64,000 bases of DNA, from NCBI GenBank assembly GCA_019454045.1, contig SKCR01034787.1, positions 141,644-205,643 on the forward strand. Direction: 5' to 3'. The notes below the pieces were generated by a model that saw only the letters and a program-made list of their open reading frames with translations, made no database searches and was not told the origin of the DNA. Position numbers and translations under genes: made by a program. The DNA comes from Zanthoxylum bungeanum (Eukaryota > Streptophyta > Magnoliopsida > Sapindales > Rutaceae). This document shows positions 1 through 12,000 of the stretch, in pieces; within the stretch, counting starts at the first letter, position 1, and each line of letters begins with the position of its first letter.

Positions 1-120
1 AACTATTTGAACAAAATTACAAATTGGCCTCCTACTATTTTTCAGCGAGCCTCTAACCCTCTGTTGAGTACTCGGGAAACATAGTTTCCTAGTGGACTAG
101 GATCCCATTAAATAACACAC

Positions 121-545
121 AACCTTGACTTTGGCCAACAAGCTGTATGATACTTAACTAGGTAGATCTCTAAGATCAATTGGATCTCATCCAATTCCTA
201 GATCCGGTATGTGGACCTCCAAGTCCGAAACATATATAAATATATATGTCAATATATCCAATATATTTCCTAACCTTTTCCTCTGAATCAACTGAGCCTT
301 GGCTTTGGCTCAACAAACTTAATGATTCCAGTTAAACGGGACCCATTGACAGTGGGAAAGCTTTGTAATCCATATCGATGAACAAGAAGTGACTTTGACT
401 TTGGCCAACAAGTCACAACTGCCCAAGACATGCGATATATAACAAAGCTTTCGTGGTTCAAACACATCCGCGATGGACATTGATCTTGACTTTGGCCAAC
501 AAACCAATGCTAATCTTGGATCTTGAGAGAGAACCACTTAATGGA
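121..545 (+). repeat. Repeated TTGACTTTGGCCAACAA motif and antisense ORF remnant in P1 leader
   Basis: The motif TTGACTTTGGCCAACAA or close variants appears at about 125, 298, 391 and 485. It includes TTGACT, the core bound by plant WRKY factors. The plus strand here is antisense to P1. From about 268 to 530 it can be read, with frameshifts and stops, as a protein-like string that lines up with an open antisense ORF in copy H (61398-61138); the blocks LMIPVKRDPLT and LDFGQQTNANLGS are shared or nearly shared. Function is unknown. Confidence 0.55.
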
Positions 546-2058
546 AGGAAATCGCTTAATATTGTATTGAGGGTTTTTCGCGTAAATTGGCAACCAATTT
601 ATTATCTTTGATTAGGTCTCATCATACACCCTTAAGCATGCATTCTAAAAGTATAATAAGGCGCGAAATAAATAATAATGATATGCGGATGGATATTTAA
701 CAAATTATTCCTAGAACAAATCTCTCAATTTCCTCTCTCCCGCTAGCACTATTCTAACTTCTACCCAATTACATAATACATTAAAGAAACCTCATTAACA
801 TTGAGGGGAATTGGTGAGAAGAGAAATACAAAGAGTCAAGAGATAAAAGGCTGGACACGCATGTCTAATTTAATAAATTCTAAATTTATTACAACAATTT
901 CCAAAATTTCCCTCACCCTTCTAATATCCATCCGATATACATTATTCATACAATACATCCACGTATTCACACAAAACATGTTATTCAATTAATCTAATTC
1001 AATTAATTAATCTTTGAATTAATGACCATCCAATGTTCAAACAACGATTTGATTTGCGCGAGTCCAACTCGTTTAAGAATAAGTACTCAAAGTAAGTATT
1101 CTTGAATTATATCGATCTGCAATTTTAAATCCAATTTAATTTGTATTCAATACTAATTCTAATTTAATTCCACATTAAATAATTACACTTATTTTAGTGC
1201 CTTTTAGACTTAGATTCTAAATCCAATCTTAATGGGTCTCAAAGGCCCAATTAACATCCAATGTCAATTTAATTAAAGTCCAATGGGCTTTTAATTAATT
1301 CTTAAGGCATGGGCTTTGGCCAATATGGATCAAACCCAAATGCCAAGGCCCAATTTAGGAATCACCATATTTGCCAAAAATCAATTTAGGCCCATTAGGC
1401 CCAATTAAAATTTAAAGGCCCAATTATTCTATTTGGACTTTATGGAATGATTTTAGGCCCAATTTGGATCCAATCCAATTGTCCTAAACCAAGCTTGGCC
1501 CAACCAAGCCCATTAAGCCAAAATACAACAAAATTAGCCCAATTCAAAATTAAAGACTAATTTTAATTAATACAAAATTCCAAATTTCACATTAATTTTA
1601 ATTAAAGTGTAATATCCATAATTAATTAGTTAAATCAATATTTCCAAAACACCAATTAAACTAATTAATCATGCTTTAATTAACTAACTCATGTCCAACA
1701 CAAATTGAAGCAACATCTATCTATACATGCTTCTTATAGTCACAGCAATATGGCACAAAATTTCAATCAATTTGATTTCAATCCAATTAAATCAACAATC
1801 AATTTATCTCATGCTTTAAACACATCCAATGGTCTAAAATCAAAAAATCACCATGATACACTAGGGTTATAGTTTCGGCCAAGGCTAGGAATTTAGGGAA
1901 AAATTTATCCAATTCATTTTCTCAATTCCTAAGATGAATAAATCTAATTCATCATCATCCAAGCTCAACCAAACAACCAATTTGAAGAAATCATGCTCAA
2001 AACATGAAAACCCCAAATTAAAGTATATAAACCCTAAACTCATTTCATGCTTAGAAAA

Positions 2059-2072
2059 GGCTCTTGATACCA
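2059..2072 (-). other. Primer-binding site of P1
   Basis: The minus strand reads TGGTATCAAGAGCC one base after the LTR end. This is the initiator-tRNA-Met type site of copia elements (usual core TGGTATCAGAGC) with one extra A. Copy H has the same insertion in its site (TGGCATCAAGAGCC), so the variant is a family trait. Confidence 0.85.
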
Positions 2073-2073
2073 T

Positions 2074-3986
2074 TGTTAGTGTTCCTAGAACATTCCAAGG
2101 ATCTCTAATCATGATATGTGTGTGAATACTCAAAGAAGTTGCGGAAAAACTTACATTGAGCGGATTAGATGGAAGTATGAAGTTTAAAACTTTTGATGTT
2201 GATGAAGAGCTCAAAGTCCTTTCTTTGTGTTCCAAACTCTAGGATTGGTTTCCCTAACACCTTGAATGACTCATTGATAGTGCTAGCTTGAAGAAATTTT
2301 GAAGCAAAATTTCTATCTTGAGAAAGGAAGCTCTCGGCTTTTAGAGGATGAGGGAGAGAGAATTTTTCTTTTGTGTTATGTATTTGATTTCAAAAATCAA
2401 ATTATGATTTACCAAAAAATCAAGTTGGTATATGTCATTCCAAATGAAAAAGTGTGTTGGATTTGGTTGGAGTATTTTACAAGTTAAACCAAGTCTTCAC
2501 TTAACCAAATAACAACTTCCATCACTAGTCAAACTTGTGATGTAAGATAAGTGGGTCCCACCACTTTTAAATTCTGAATTTAAGTCGGCTAATCCAACAC
2601 GCAACTTCACTCGGGCCCGAGTTCATTTTTTTTTCGAAATAAACGAATTTGCCGTTATGACATAATTAAATCCAATTTAATTAAATAATTATGCATAACA
2701 AAATTATTATTAAAATCGCTTACGAATTAATTCTAAATTAATTCATTCGCCCCAATTAAAATCTAATTTTAATTCCGCATTGAAATCTAATTTCAATTAA
2801 TATATCAAATATATTATTTAATCGATTAATTCCAAATTAATCGTTCTCTCTCTACTATTCGAATTTTATCCTAGATAAATTCTTGCACAATTAATCCTAG
2901 ATTAATTTCTTCTCTCTCATAATTAATCTTAAATTAATTCTGTTCGAGTCAAACGTCATCGATGAATCTTTGGGAAGCGACCCATGAGATTCCTGGATAT
3001 GTTGGCAGTAAATCCAGTCGTCGGACTATCCGAACACATGCATACCCTGTACCATGTTCTTACCGATTTACATGACATGGTTGGCTTCTACCAAAGCACC
3101 GTACCTACCCAATTCTCCAGAAATATTCTTTTAAGGAATACATAATCTTTATCAAGCGTAGTATACTAAGTATTGCGTATTACGATCCAGTATCAGATGT
3201 CACATGCTAGGCCTGGGGCTGGAATTGTGTCTGCTCCGTACGAAGCATATATCAGATCACTAGAAACTAGTCTATTTAATCGGATAATCATGACCTTGTC
3301 ATATTATCCCGATAGTTGAAACATATTAGAGTACCAGTTCTGTATCCCTACGTGATCATCATCTCTATATGACTGAAGTGACACTTCCATCTTGACATCC
3401 CACCCAATACACTACGATTCTCAATAAACCCAGAAGGGGCGTACACAGAACCTGTTAAAGCCCCGGACGACCAAAACCAAAGCGTACTGATTGTCGCAAG
3501 TATTAGCGATGCAAGTCTCAGGTTAAGACCAAATACACCTATCCTGATTCGGATTCCCATAGACACATAATCATACTACCAATGGGATTCCTAGGAGTCT
3601 ATCCAGAGCGAAACCTTTTCCGTACCATCGGCAAACAAAACCTCCTATTATACTTGCATGAGTATCCAATACCCAAATATATGATAACTATGCCGTTAAG
3701 CTTCCATAATGCGCACAAGTGCAATACTAGTCTATTCCGCATTATCGATGTTCAGTCTCGATAATACTACGACTAGGGATATTTATTGATTAAACCTTAC
3801 GTGGATTGATATTGTCTCATATCTTATTAATGTATAACTAATCATAAGGACTTTTATCGTTTATATATTCAAGTAATCTAATTATAAAATGATAAAATAG
3901 CAATTTCCTTTGTCACATAGTTAATTTGTACAAAAATCACAATGTCTTTTACAAATAGTGATGCTATGGGTCATAATTGTCCAACA
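2074..3986 (-). repeat. 5' LTR of P1
   Basis: On the minus strand it opens with TGTTGGACAATTATGACC and ends with CACTAACA, giving short TG..CA inverted termini. It aligns along its length with the LTR at 57348-59442. The AT-rich stretch at about 2640-2940, with alternating taatta/aattaat runs, lies inside it. Small ORFs in this region (for example at 3348-3566) are not coding: they change frame between the two copies. Confidence 0.85.
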
Positions 3987-5009
3987 AGACGAGTTTCCCA
4001 TTGTCAGATGATCGCCGCCATCGACCTTCTGATACGAGGAAAACATCTTGCTATCTGCACAGATATGACGAGTAGCCCCAATGTCTACCCACCATTCTCT
4101 CGGATTCCCAACCAAGTTGGCTTCAGTTATCACTGTTGAAAGGTTCATCTCTGAGATCTTTTCAATCAGCTGCTCATCTTCAGTGACAAGGGCCTCATTT
4201 TTCTTTTTTTTGCCCTTGTCCTGAGACTTCTTGTTTCTGAAGTCCTCTGCCATATGACCGCTCTTTCCACAATTGTAGCACTTCCCATTGAACTTCTTGT
4301 TAGCCTGGGAAGAATCAGCTCCACTGTTCTTTCTCTTCTTGCTACTCTTTACAACCTCGACGATGTTGGCCTTAGACTCCATAGTATTGTAGCTGGCCTT
4401 CTCGGTCTTCCTGTTGTCCTCTTCGATCCTCAGTCGAACTCCAAGGTCTTCAAGGCTCATATGCTTCTTCTTGTGTTTCAGATAGCTCTTGAAGTCCTTC
4501 CATGATGGAGGTAACTTTTCAATTATGGTGGCAACTTGAAACGTCTCATATAGTTTCATTCCTTCATCCAGTATTTCATGAATGATCAATTGCAGTTCAC
4601 CCAACTGAGACATTACTATTCTTGAATCTACCATTTTGTAGTCCAGGAACTTACCCACGACAAATATCTTTTGTCCGGCATCCTCTGTTTTTTATTTCTT
4701 ATCGAGAGATTCCCAGAGAATCTTCGCAGAAGTCATGCCTTGGTACACATTGTACATGGTATTGTCAAGTCCACCCAAAAGGTAGTTCTTGCACAAGAAG
4801 TCACCAGACAACCATGTATCTTCTCGCAGTTGCTTGGCAGTTTCTGATTCACCCTCCACAGGATCCAGAGGATTTTTGAGGTACTTAACCAACTGCAGAG
4901 TTGTCAGGTAGAACAACATTTTGCTCTGCCACTGTTTAAAGTTTACCCCACCAAACATTTCCGATTTTTCTCCATGAGAGACCAGTACTGTGATTTTTCC
5001 GCTAGCCAT
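3987..5009 (-). pseudogene. gag: P0: copia gag and start of protease, interrupted
   Basis: This is the capsid/nucleocapsid polyprotein of a Ty1/copia element. It starts at Met 5009 (MASGKITVLV) and runs in one frame to 3987 with a single internal stop at 4694-4692 where a Tyr codon is expected. Visible parts in order are a gag domain with FLDYKMVDS and the helix around IIEKLPPSWKDFKSYLKHKK, then a CCHC zinc knuckle (CYNCGKSGHMAEDF, with the last Cys replaced by Phe), then a lysine-rich linker, then the protease start WWVDIGATRHIC, where the active-site DTG has become DIG. The frame is cut after MGNSS by the P1 LTR. Protease remainder, integrase and RT are not in the window. It is inactive because of the stop, the altered active site and the insertion. 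Confidence 0.9.
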
Positions 5010-5599
5010 GTGTAACTGGAAAAAATCAACAGGGGTCAATAAGTCGACAAAAGATAAATTGTACAACGATCAACAAATGATCTTGTTCAAATGATATACC
5101 AAGTATCCACTCGTTATTTTATTGAAAAATAGTACCAATAAACACAAGTCCTTGAATTTCCGACTAAGGTTTCTTATGATAAGTAAATAAAGGAATATTC
5201 CCAGAGGACGAGGGGGGTCCGGACCTTATCGCATTTTTGACATAATATCCTTTAAATAATTCCTCAATAGAATCTCTTAGCAATTCAATACTCAGTATTT
5301 CACTTTTAAAATTTCACAATACAGTATTCGATATGTGTAGATATATGTGTATGTGTCAGTCAAGATTGGATGGAATTACTTGTGTATAATTACACTTTAA
5401 ATCCTCAACCAAGTATGCAACACACAATTAATTTTCAACTTTATCGCTATGTGTATGCTTGTGATAATTGAACACCATAATAATAACTTAAATCTATACT
5501 ACCAAGTTTATTGTGATTCAATATATGATTTACTAAGTTAATATTGTGATTAATTAAACTAAGTTTTTTTCCCAATGTAGAAACAATTCCAAGACTTAG

Positions 5600-5950
5600 T
5601 TCGTTAGTGTCGCGTTCGTATATACGTTCAAACGAGACTGTCCAGTGTGTGTGCGTTCGTGTAGCATTCGTAAACGCGTTCGAACGAATTGTTCCAGAGA
5701 GTTCACGTTCGTGGAGCGTTCGAGAACGCGTTCGAACGGAGTATTCCAGAAAGTTTATGTTCGTGTTGTGTTAGGACGCGTTCGAACGTTTTAAGTCAGA
5801 GGGCTTGCATTCGATTTGCGTTTGAACACGTGTTTGAACGTTCTTAGGCAGAAGGCTTGCATTCGAGTTGCGTTTGAAGACGCGTTCAAAAGTTCTTCTG
5901 AAAATTCAGATTTTTACCTTTGCGTTCGTCGGGCGTTCGAACGCCCTACG
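5600..5950. repeat. 52-bp tandem repeat with CGCGTTCGAACG core
   Basis: Seven copies of a degenerate unit lie in tandem. The cores start at about 5623, 5675, 5727, 5777, 5829, 5881 and 5932, a spacing of 50 to 52 bp. The core contains the palindrome GTTCGAAC. The two middle copies are the best preserved and the outer ones carry CG-to-TG/CA changes, as expected for methylated CpG decay. It lies in the presumed R/U5 part of the P0 LTR. Confidence 0.85.
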
Positions 5951-6434
5951 TATTTTTCATTCACAGACTTTATTTTTCCAGAAAATTTTCTTATCTAACC
6001 ATGCGAATTTCTATCTAACAACACTAATTAATAAGTTCTTAAGATTGTTGGTGGATTTGTGTCATTAAATAGAAACTAACATGCATTCAAACAAATCAGA
6101 ACTAGAAAACTCAACCAAACTATGGAAAAACCCTAAAACTTGAAATACAATGAAAAACCTGGAAATGACGAAATTTATAGTCCAAGTCGAGATAGATCTC
6201 TATCCTTAAGAACTTATTAGCCCCGTCTCGGTGCTCTACGAGTTTTGTGGCTAATGTTCTCCCAGGATAACTCAGATTCCTCTGGTTCAAGGGACACTCC
6301 TTAATAAGATATTCAACTTGAAAATGGAGGAACACTTTCTCGACTCAAAAATGAAATTATGAGACTATTTTTTTTGTTTAGGATGAATTCAGATTTTTTT
6401 TCCTCTTTTTTTGAGAATGAACATGGAGGCCTCC

Positions 6435-6441
6435 TTATAAA
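6435..6441 (-). promoter_or_regulatory. TATA-like box in presumed P0 LTR
   Basis: The minus strand reads CCTTTATAAGGA, a GC-flanked TATA element of the kind found in plant LTR promoters. It faces the gag gene 1.4 kb away. Confidence 0.4.
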
Positions 6442-6941
6442 GGCATGAAAGGGTGCCTTAGGGGCACCCTTTGGGTTGGGGTGCAACCCTTCAAAGGGTT
6501 ATACCCCTCCCATACATCCCTTGGAGCCTATAAGGATATTATTCTCAATTGGAGGACATGTCCCTATAGGGTACCATCCAAGGGCATGTCCCTCCTCCAT
6601 CCAAAATAATATTTGAAGAATTTACAACAATTATTACCTAAATGTTTATCTTAAACATTATTAAAGTATCCCCAAATTGGATTCACATCCCTAGTTACAG
6701 ATTCGTCAGTTGTGTGTGTGTGTGTGTTTGATTAACAAAATTATGTATATATTTCCTAGGATTTGTTGAAAAAGATTACAAATTTGATTCTCAAAGTTGG
6801 CTTTTTAACATCTTATCTTTCGCGATAACATTACATTGATCCTGTTTTAAATAGAAATTTACGAAGCATCAACAAAATAGTCACAAATAATTATACTTTA
6901 TTAAACTTGGAGTGGCAAATAACCAAAGGCTTACAGTTGGG

Positions 6942-7200
6942 GTGATAATTTTCCCAATCCCGTCTCGGATGAGATTTGGGAAATATTGCATGTCCTAATT
7001 TGAAAATGAGACAGGACAAAATAAAAAAAATATCTCAAAATTTTTAATGAGATAGGACAACAAGCGGGATTGAATTTTAACAGGAGGAGACGAGACGATT
7101 TTTTGTTTTGAAAAACGAGACGTTTTTTGTCCCAATTGTATAATTAAAATAGGACCGAGATTGATAAATCCTGACCCGTCTCATTTCATTGTCATCTCTT
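6942..7200. mobile_element. hAT-like MITE (putative)
   Basis: The left end TGGGGTGATAATTTTCCC and the right end, read inwards (AGAGATGACAAT), form imperfect terminal inverted repeats of the Ac/hAT type. Both are followed inside by GAGACGGG-like sequence on opposite strands. The 260-bp interior has no ORF. An 8-bp target duplication is not convincing, so this call is tentative. Confidence 0.45.
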
Positions 7201-7204
7201 ATGA

Positions 7205-8000
7205 GTTATGATAATAAATGGGTAATCTAGAATGTCACGAAATATGCATGTTATCCAAATTGTGGATTATGAGGTGATATATTATCTCTTAGTTGTTAAG
7301 TTTCATTAGGAATGTAAGACATGTTTGCTCTTTAAAGCTCATTAAGCGTTGATAAAATAAGTAGACTTGTTAATTGTTTATGTGGTGGTTGGATCATCGA
7401 AATACCAACAATTGAAAAGTCTGAATTCCCATGAATAAATTTAATATCTAATTTTTTTTTTGTCATTGTTATGGAAATTTGATATCAGGTGTTATGGAAA
7501 TTTGATATCAGGACCCATTTTTAATCTTATATTCAAGTAAACGTCGCTCCCTATCTAAAAAATTCAGTATTCAAGGAACGAAAGGGATGACGATTGTCGA
7601 AAAAAGTCTATCCTTGAAGACAAGGGTATTTTAAGAAAAAATGAATTTTATGATCTTTTGATTTTTAAAAGTTAGAATAATAAATAGTTAATCTAGAATA
7701 TCATTGAGGAGACACGTTATCACATTTTATGATTAGGAAATGAGTTTTTTTTTTTTTTTTTAATTACTTTATTATTCAGTTTTTACTATTAATGCAAGCC
7801 ATGTAGACTATTTAAACTCATTAAGCTATCAATAAAATAAGTAGATAATATTATGGCAACTCACTGATCATTTCTCTCCGATTTAGATAATAAAATTTCA
7901 TTATAAATTTTTTATTTAAAAATTATGAGCTCCACATTAGGACCCATTTAACTATTAAATGTGAAAATAAGATTGGACAGACACACTACCTCAATCCTCA
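7205..8000. repeat. Old direct duplication and a 23-bp tandem in AT-rich DNA
   Basis: Blocks around 7205-7370 and 7680-7850 share a diverged sequence (taatctagaat, then catgt..gact..taaa, then aataaaataagtaga), suggesting a duplicated unit of roughly 480 bp. Within it, 7467-7489 is repeated perfectly at 7490-7512 (TGTTATGGAAATTTGATATC plus AGG). No gene is visible from 6700 to 9050; the rest is AT-rich with poly-T runs (for example 7745-7760) and a GT microsatellite near 6711-6727. Confidence 0.5.
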
Positions 8001-8566
8001 ACAAATTGATATGGTGCGCCAATCATATATAAATTTTTTTAGAGATATGGTTATTAATTCTATGTTTGATTGATGATTACTATCATTATTATCAATTACG
8101 TGTTTACTAATATCAAACTTTTTCATCTTGTAAGTGGATGTACTTTTATATTTATTGTATTCTTACTTATCATTTTATGAATATCAAGAGAACTTTAATT
8201 TCTATCGATTTTGACCATTATGTAATAGAAAAAACACCTTATTAATAGAATTTACCAAACAAATATAATTTATTTTCCAAACTCAAAGCAATCTCACCTA
8301 CTGTTTTATTTTTTATTTTTTTTGGGGGGTTAAAAAAGAGTCGAAGGAAAGCTTTGAAACCGCGGTCCACATAACAACAAAATGGCGAATTGGCATTCAT
8401 CACTCCAACTCCAAGCGTGTTTACTGTTTCACAATTCACACCGTGCGTCGTGCGATGCGTTTGTTGAGTGTTGACTCAGCGAAAACGCTACCGTGGTCCC
8501 TACTCCCACTACGTTGCTTCCTCGTAGCTTTCTTGGGCACACCAAGCATGACCATTGCATTATCCA

Positions 8567-9053
8567 TATGGATGATAATTTTACCCACAAATCAATAAAT
8601 CCGTAAAAATTTATCCGTAATTAATAAGATTTGATAAATATTTAAGCGGATTTGATGCGAATTTGGTAATTAAGTAATCCGCAGATACCCACAGCGGGTA
8701 TCCGCCACCCACAAGCTTAATTTTTTCAATCTATATTTTTTTTAGGGCAATATAAAAAAAACCCTTGTATAAAAAGAAAGACTCACTAACACACAAAACC
8801 TAAAACACTAGTCCCACTCACAGCCGCAACTTGCTCTAGACATCTGGTCTTCATCTCATGCTTATGGTAATCTTCTCCATCAACCTGCGTCTGTGTCTGG
8901 TCTCCATCAGAGAAAAGGTGCATCTGGTTTAACAAGTTTATGCTTTTGGTAATCTTCTAGTCATGATTTAATAATTTTTTTTGAATTCTAGTTGGTCTGA
9001 TTAGATCTGACCATTTGATTAATATTTTGTTTAATTTATTTTTCATATTATAG
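8567..9053 (+). other. Probable 5' end and leader of the hAT element
   Basis: GGATGATAATTTTACCC near 8570 resembles an Ac/hAT terminal repeat. It is followed by inverted ATCCGC / GCGGAT motifs (about 8600-8710, including GCGGGTATCCGCC), typical of hAT subterminal transposase-binding repeats. It lies about 480 bp upstream of the transposase start in the right orientation. The other terminus is not in the window because element A interrupts the gene. Confidence 0.4.
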
Positions 9054-10186
9054 ATGGAGAATATTCTATCACGGGAAAGTGATGAGCAAGTGCAAGAGCA
9101 AGATCACCATCAACAAAATGAGGTAGTTTCAAACCAAACTCCACTAAGAAGTGAAGAAATTACGTGTGAGACAACTAATTGTAGATTGACTTCTGAAGTT
9201 TGGGAGCACTTCAAAAGACAAAAAATTAGTGGGGATTTAGAATACGTAGCCATTTGCAACTACTGTAAAAAGCAATTAAGTGCAAAATGTAAAAACGACA
9301 CCACTCATTTACGTTCCCATATGGAGACATGCTTTATGCAGAAGAACCATTCAATTGAATAACCTATGAAGAAATTGGAGGCTAAGAAAATGGATGAAAA
9401 ATTTAAAGTGTCCAGATTTTCCTTCAATCAAGAGGTTTCAAGATAAGAGCTTGTGAATATGATAATAATTCATGAATATCCATTAAATATGGTTGAGCAC
9501 AAGTGGTTTAGAAGGTTTACTAGCTCTCTCCAACCGATGTTTAAGCACATCTCTTACAACACATTGAAAAGTGACAATTTGAAGATCTTTGACTATGAGA
9601 AGGCTAAAACAATGAGATTGTTGGACTCAAATTGGAGTAGAATTGCAATTATTACCGATATGTGGACTTCTAGTAACCAACAAAAATGATTTATGGTTAT
9701 AACATCACATTTTGTAGATGACAGTTGGAAGTTACAAAGTCGCATCATGAGGTAGTTTCTATATAATATACTTTCTAGGTTCATTTTATCTTTAAATGTT
9801 TATGCTAATAATTTGTTTTTAAATATTTAGGTTCCTATATGTTCCATGTCCACACACTGCTGAAATGTTGTTCGAAGTTTTGGTGGCATGCTTCTTAGAT
9901 TGGAACATTGACAGTAAGTTATCTACTTTTACTGTCGATAATTGCAGCACAATTGATTCTGTGATTGATATCGTTTTAGAAAAGCTTCCTTCTAGTGCAC
10001 TTTTGATGAATGAAGATTTATTTCACATGCGTTGTTATGCTCATATTTGAATTTAATTGTGAATGAGGGGATGGGTGTGATTAAGGATAATAATGAAAGA
10101 ATTTGTAGTAGTATTCAATATTGGTCTGGCACACCTAAAAGAGAGGAAATATTTGTGGCGAATGCTCATAAAATTAATATCCCATG
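9054..10186 (+). pseudogene. hAT transposase (BED zinc finger, DAYSLEEPER/RICESLEEPER type), 5' half
   Basis: The ORF opens at 9054 (MENILSRESDE) with a BED-type zinc finger: a VWEHF block, then CNYC and a distal HLRSHMETC. A stop at 9360 and another near 9448 separate this from the next part (9453-9689), which holds NMIIIHEYPLNMVEH and IAIITDMWTSSNQQK, the start of the RNase H-like catalytic fold. After a 79-bp intron the protein continues from 9831 (VPCPHTAEMLFEVL, LSTFTVDNCSTID). A one-base frameshift near 10045 breaks the AHILNL region, and readable protein ends at PCDEH where the LTR of element A starts. The dimerisation domain is absent from the window. It is dead: several stops, a frameshift and an insertion. 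Confidence 0.9.
9752..9830 (+). other. Intron in the hAT transposase pseudogene
   Basis: GTAGTTTC at 9752 and ATATTTAG ending at 9830 are good GT..AG splice sites. Removing the 79 bases joins CGC ATC ATG AG to G TTC CTA TAT and restores the reading RIMRFLYVPCPH. An intact intron means this is a DNA copy and not a processed one. Confidence 0.85.
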
Positions 10187-11455
10187 TGATGAACATTAAA
10201 AATTGTACACTTAATAAAAGAAAAACTAATCATTTTATACTTATAATTTCATTAATCCCACTAATTTAGCACATTTGTAAAATACTAATTAAATTTATGT
10301 TTTATATATTTTTATTGTGATTTTTATTTCTTATGTAGGTGAAATAATACTTTGGATGAATAACTAGAATCTGGGTGTGACATTTGGATTTTGGAGGCCA
10401 AAAACTTAAAAGGGCGTTCTAACAGTGTACAATTTCAGAAATTCCAACCTTACGTAATTTTCGTATTTTGGCCATAACTTTTAACTTTGATATCAGGTTG
10501 AGACGATTCTAGTTCAAAATGAAAGAAGATCAAATATCTACAACTTTTCTTTTCATAAGATTTTCTAGTTCTAAGATTTTTAGATCGAAATTGACGAAAA
10601 ATCCAAAATGTATTATATGTAATTATTAAAAAACAAATTTGGTAGAGGGTTGCAATCCACCTTTCGGTGGATGCCTCCCAGTTGCAATTGTTGACAATTA
10701 CAACTTGCAATTGTTTGCAAGATTTTGAAGAGCCGAGCATCCTCTATAAATAAGAGGATGTTCAGCTCTCATATGCATACTTTCTTTCAATTCTCTGGTA
10801 GAATTTGAGAGATAATGTCTTGTGTGTTTTATTTTTTTTAAGCTTTCTTGTAATTTCTTTTTATTTTATTAATAAAATTATGCATGTTCTTATTCAAATC
10901 ATGAGTAACTAATTTCATCCTGTTGGGGTAAAAGGTGAAGCTGTTAATATGAAAATATAGATTAATCTTATTTATATTATAATATATAAATTGTAATCTA
11001 ATGATTAATATTTAATTTAAATATGGTTTAATTATTGACAAACTCTATTACCGTCTATATGGATGATTTTATTTATTTTGCATAATTGAGTACCTAACTG
11101 GACTTATTATAGAAAAATATTATCATCGTTTTTATGACTCGTTTTATTGTTTTGGCATAATTAATTCCTGAAATAAATTAATTGGGTAATAAAGACAATT
11201 TATATATTATAAAAAATAAGATTTCTCTAAACTCGAAATATTAAAAGTGGATCCTTAGCCCCATCATTTATTTTATTGTTGCAGTTTAATTTAAAGTTTT
11301 CAATCGCTTCAAACATATCACTCTTTTATTTTTATTTGAATTATTATTTTATCTTATTAAATCTATTCCCTGTGGATCGACCCCGGACTTACCAGGTTTT
11401 TTATTATTTCGACACTCTTATACTTGTAGTAAAGAACCACTTTGTGAGTGTGTCA
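10187..11455 (+). repeat. 5' LTR of A
   Basis: It begins TGATGAACATT after CCATG in the hAT gene and ends GTGAGTGTGTCA before the primer site. The first 190 bp recur at 44159-44352. It is a diverged relative of the E1/E2 LTRs: the stretch with CGTATTTTGG, CATAAC and ATCTACAACTTT (about 10465-10545) is recognisable in both. Confidence 0.85.
10745..10752 (+). promoter_or_regulatory. TATA box of LTR A
   Basis: TATAAATA in the context GCATCCTCTATAAATAAGAGG is at the U3 position expected for the LTR promoter. E1 has TATAAATA at the equivalent place. Confidence 0.6.
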
Positions 11456-11461
11456 AGTTTT

Positions 11462-11479
11462 TGGCACCGTTGCTGGGGA
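11462..11479 (+). other. Primer-binding site of A (tRNA-Asp type)
   Basis: TGGCACCGTTGCTGGGGA lies a few bases after the LTR end. It matches the Athila-lineage site (TGGCGCCGTTGCCGGGGA) with two C/G-to-T/A changes, which fits methylation-driven decay. Confidence 0.9.
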
Positions 11480-12000
11480 ATACAATTTTAGTAGATAAAA
11501 TAGTAATTTAACATCCTTACATTTTCTTTTCTTTTTATTTTGTATTTCATTTCTTCTCTTTATTTTCTGCATCTCATTTTTTTTACATTTGTGTAGATCC
11601 AAGATATCCTGATTGATCCTAAATGAATCCTGAACCCAGACACCCCATATACAAACAAACCATGTACTTGATTCTTCAATGTTACATGAGATATAAAACT
11701 CAATTAAAATGAAGCCTGTATTTTGCCAATGAATTTCTTGAACCATCCTCATCTAGAGATTCCTCCATAATTTTTTGTGAGAACCTAATTTAAGAAATTG
11801 AGACAGTTGAACGAGAAATTCAATTGAGATCTGGATTGAAAAGTATCATATGATATTTTTAGATCTAATCACTACATTTGTATTTTTTTCTTTTCTTTTG
11901 TCATTTATTTTTACTTTTTATTATTTTATTTATTTTTTTCTTTTTGTAAGTATTGCATTTACATATTTAAATTTTAGCATATAGTCTGCATTTAGGTTGC

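Larger units (their letters stand above)
1..3986 (-). mobile_element. P1: copia-like LTR retrotransposon, 5' part only (continues left of window)
   Basis: Read on the minus strand, a 1.9-kb LTR (3986 to 2074) is followed by a primer-binding site and about 2 kb of leader that leaves the window at position 1. The whole block matches the right end of the window (57348 to about 61675) in inverted orientation, so P1 and H are two copies of one family facing away from each other. The match starts exactly at the LTR terminus TGTTGGACA on both sides, which fixes the boundary. P1 inserted into the protease of copia element P0, right after a recognisable Met-Gly-Asn-Ser-Ser stretch. The copia assignment rests on the pol remnant in copy H, since no P1 coding region lies in the window. 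Confidence 0.85.
5010..6699 (-). repeat. Probable leader and 5' LTR of P0
   Basis: This stretch lies upstream of the P0 gag. On the minus strand a TATA-like TTTATAA (6441-6435) precedes AATAAAA near 5117 and a degenerate TTGGTATATCA near 5097, an order that fits U3, R, U5 and a decayed initiator-Met primer site. The left end TGTAACTAGGG at 6699 is a guess from the TG rule. No second LTR is available to confirm it. The region contains the 52-bp tandem repeat listed separately. Confidence 0.4.

Noticed and set aside
2059..2072. tRNA gene fragment
   Set aside because: The 14-base match is a primer-binding site. No tRNA or rRNA gene is visible in the window.
5600..5950. CRISPR array
   Set aside because: Degenerate tandem repeat without unique spacers, in plant DNA.
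8242..8439. Small ORF in AT-rich DNA
   Set aside because: No motif, no repeat copy and no promoter context; consistent with chance.
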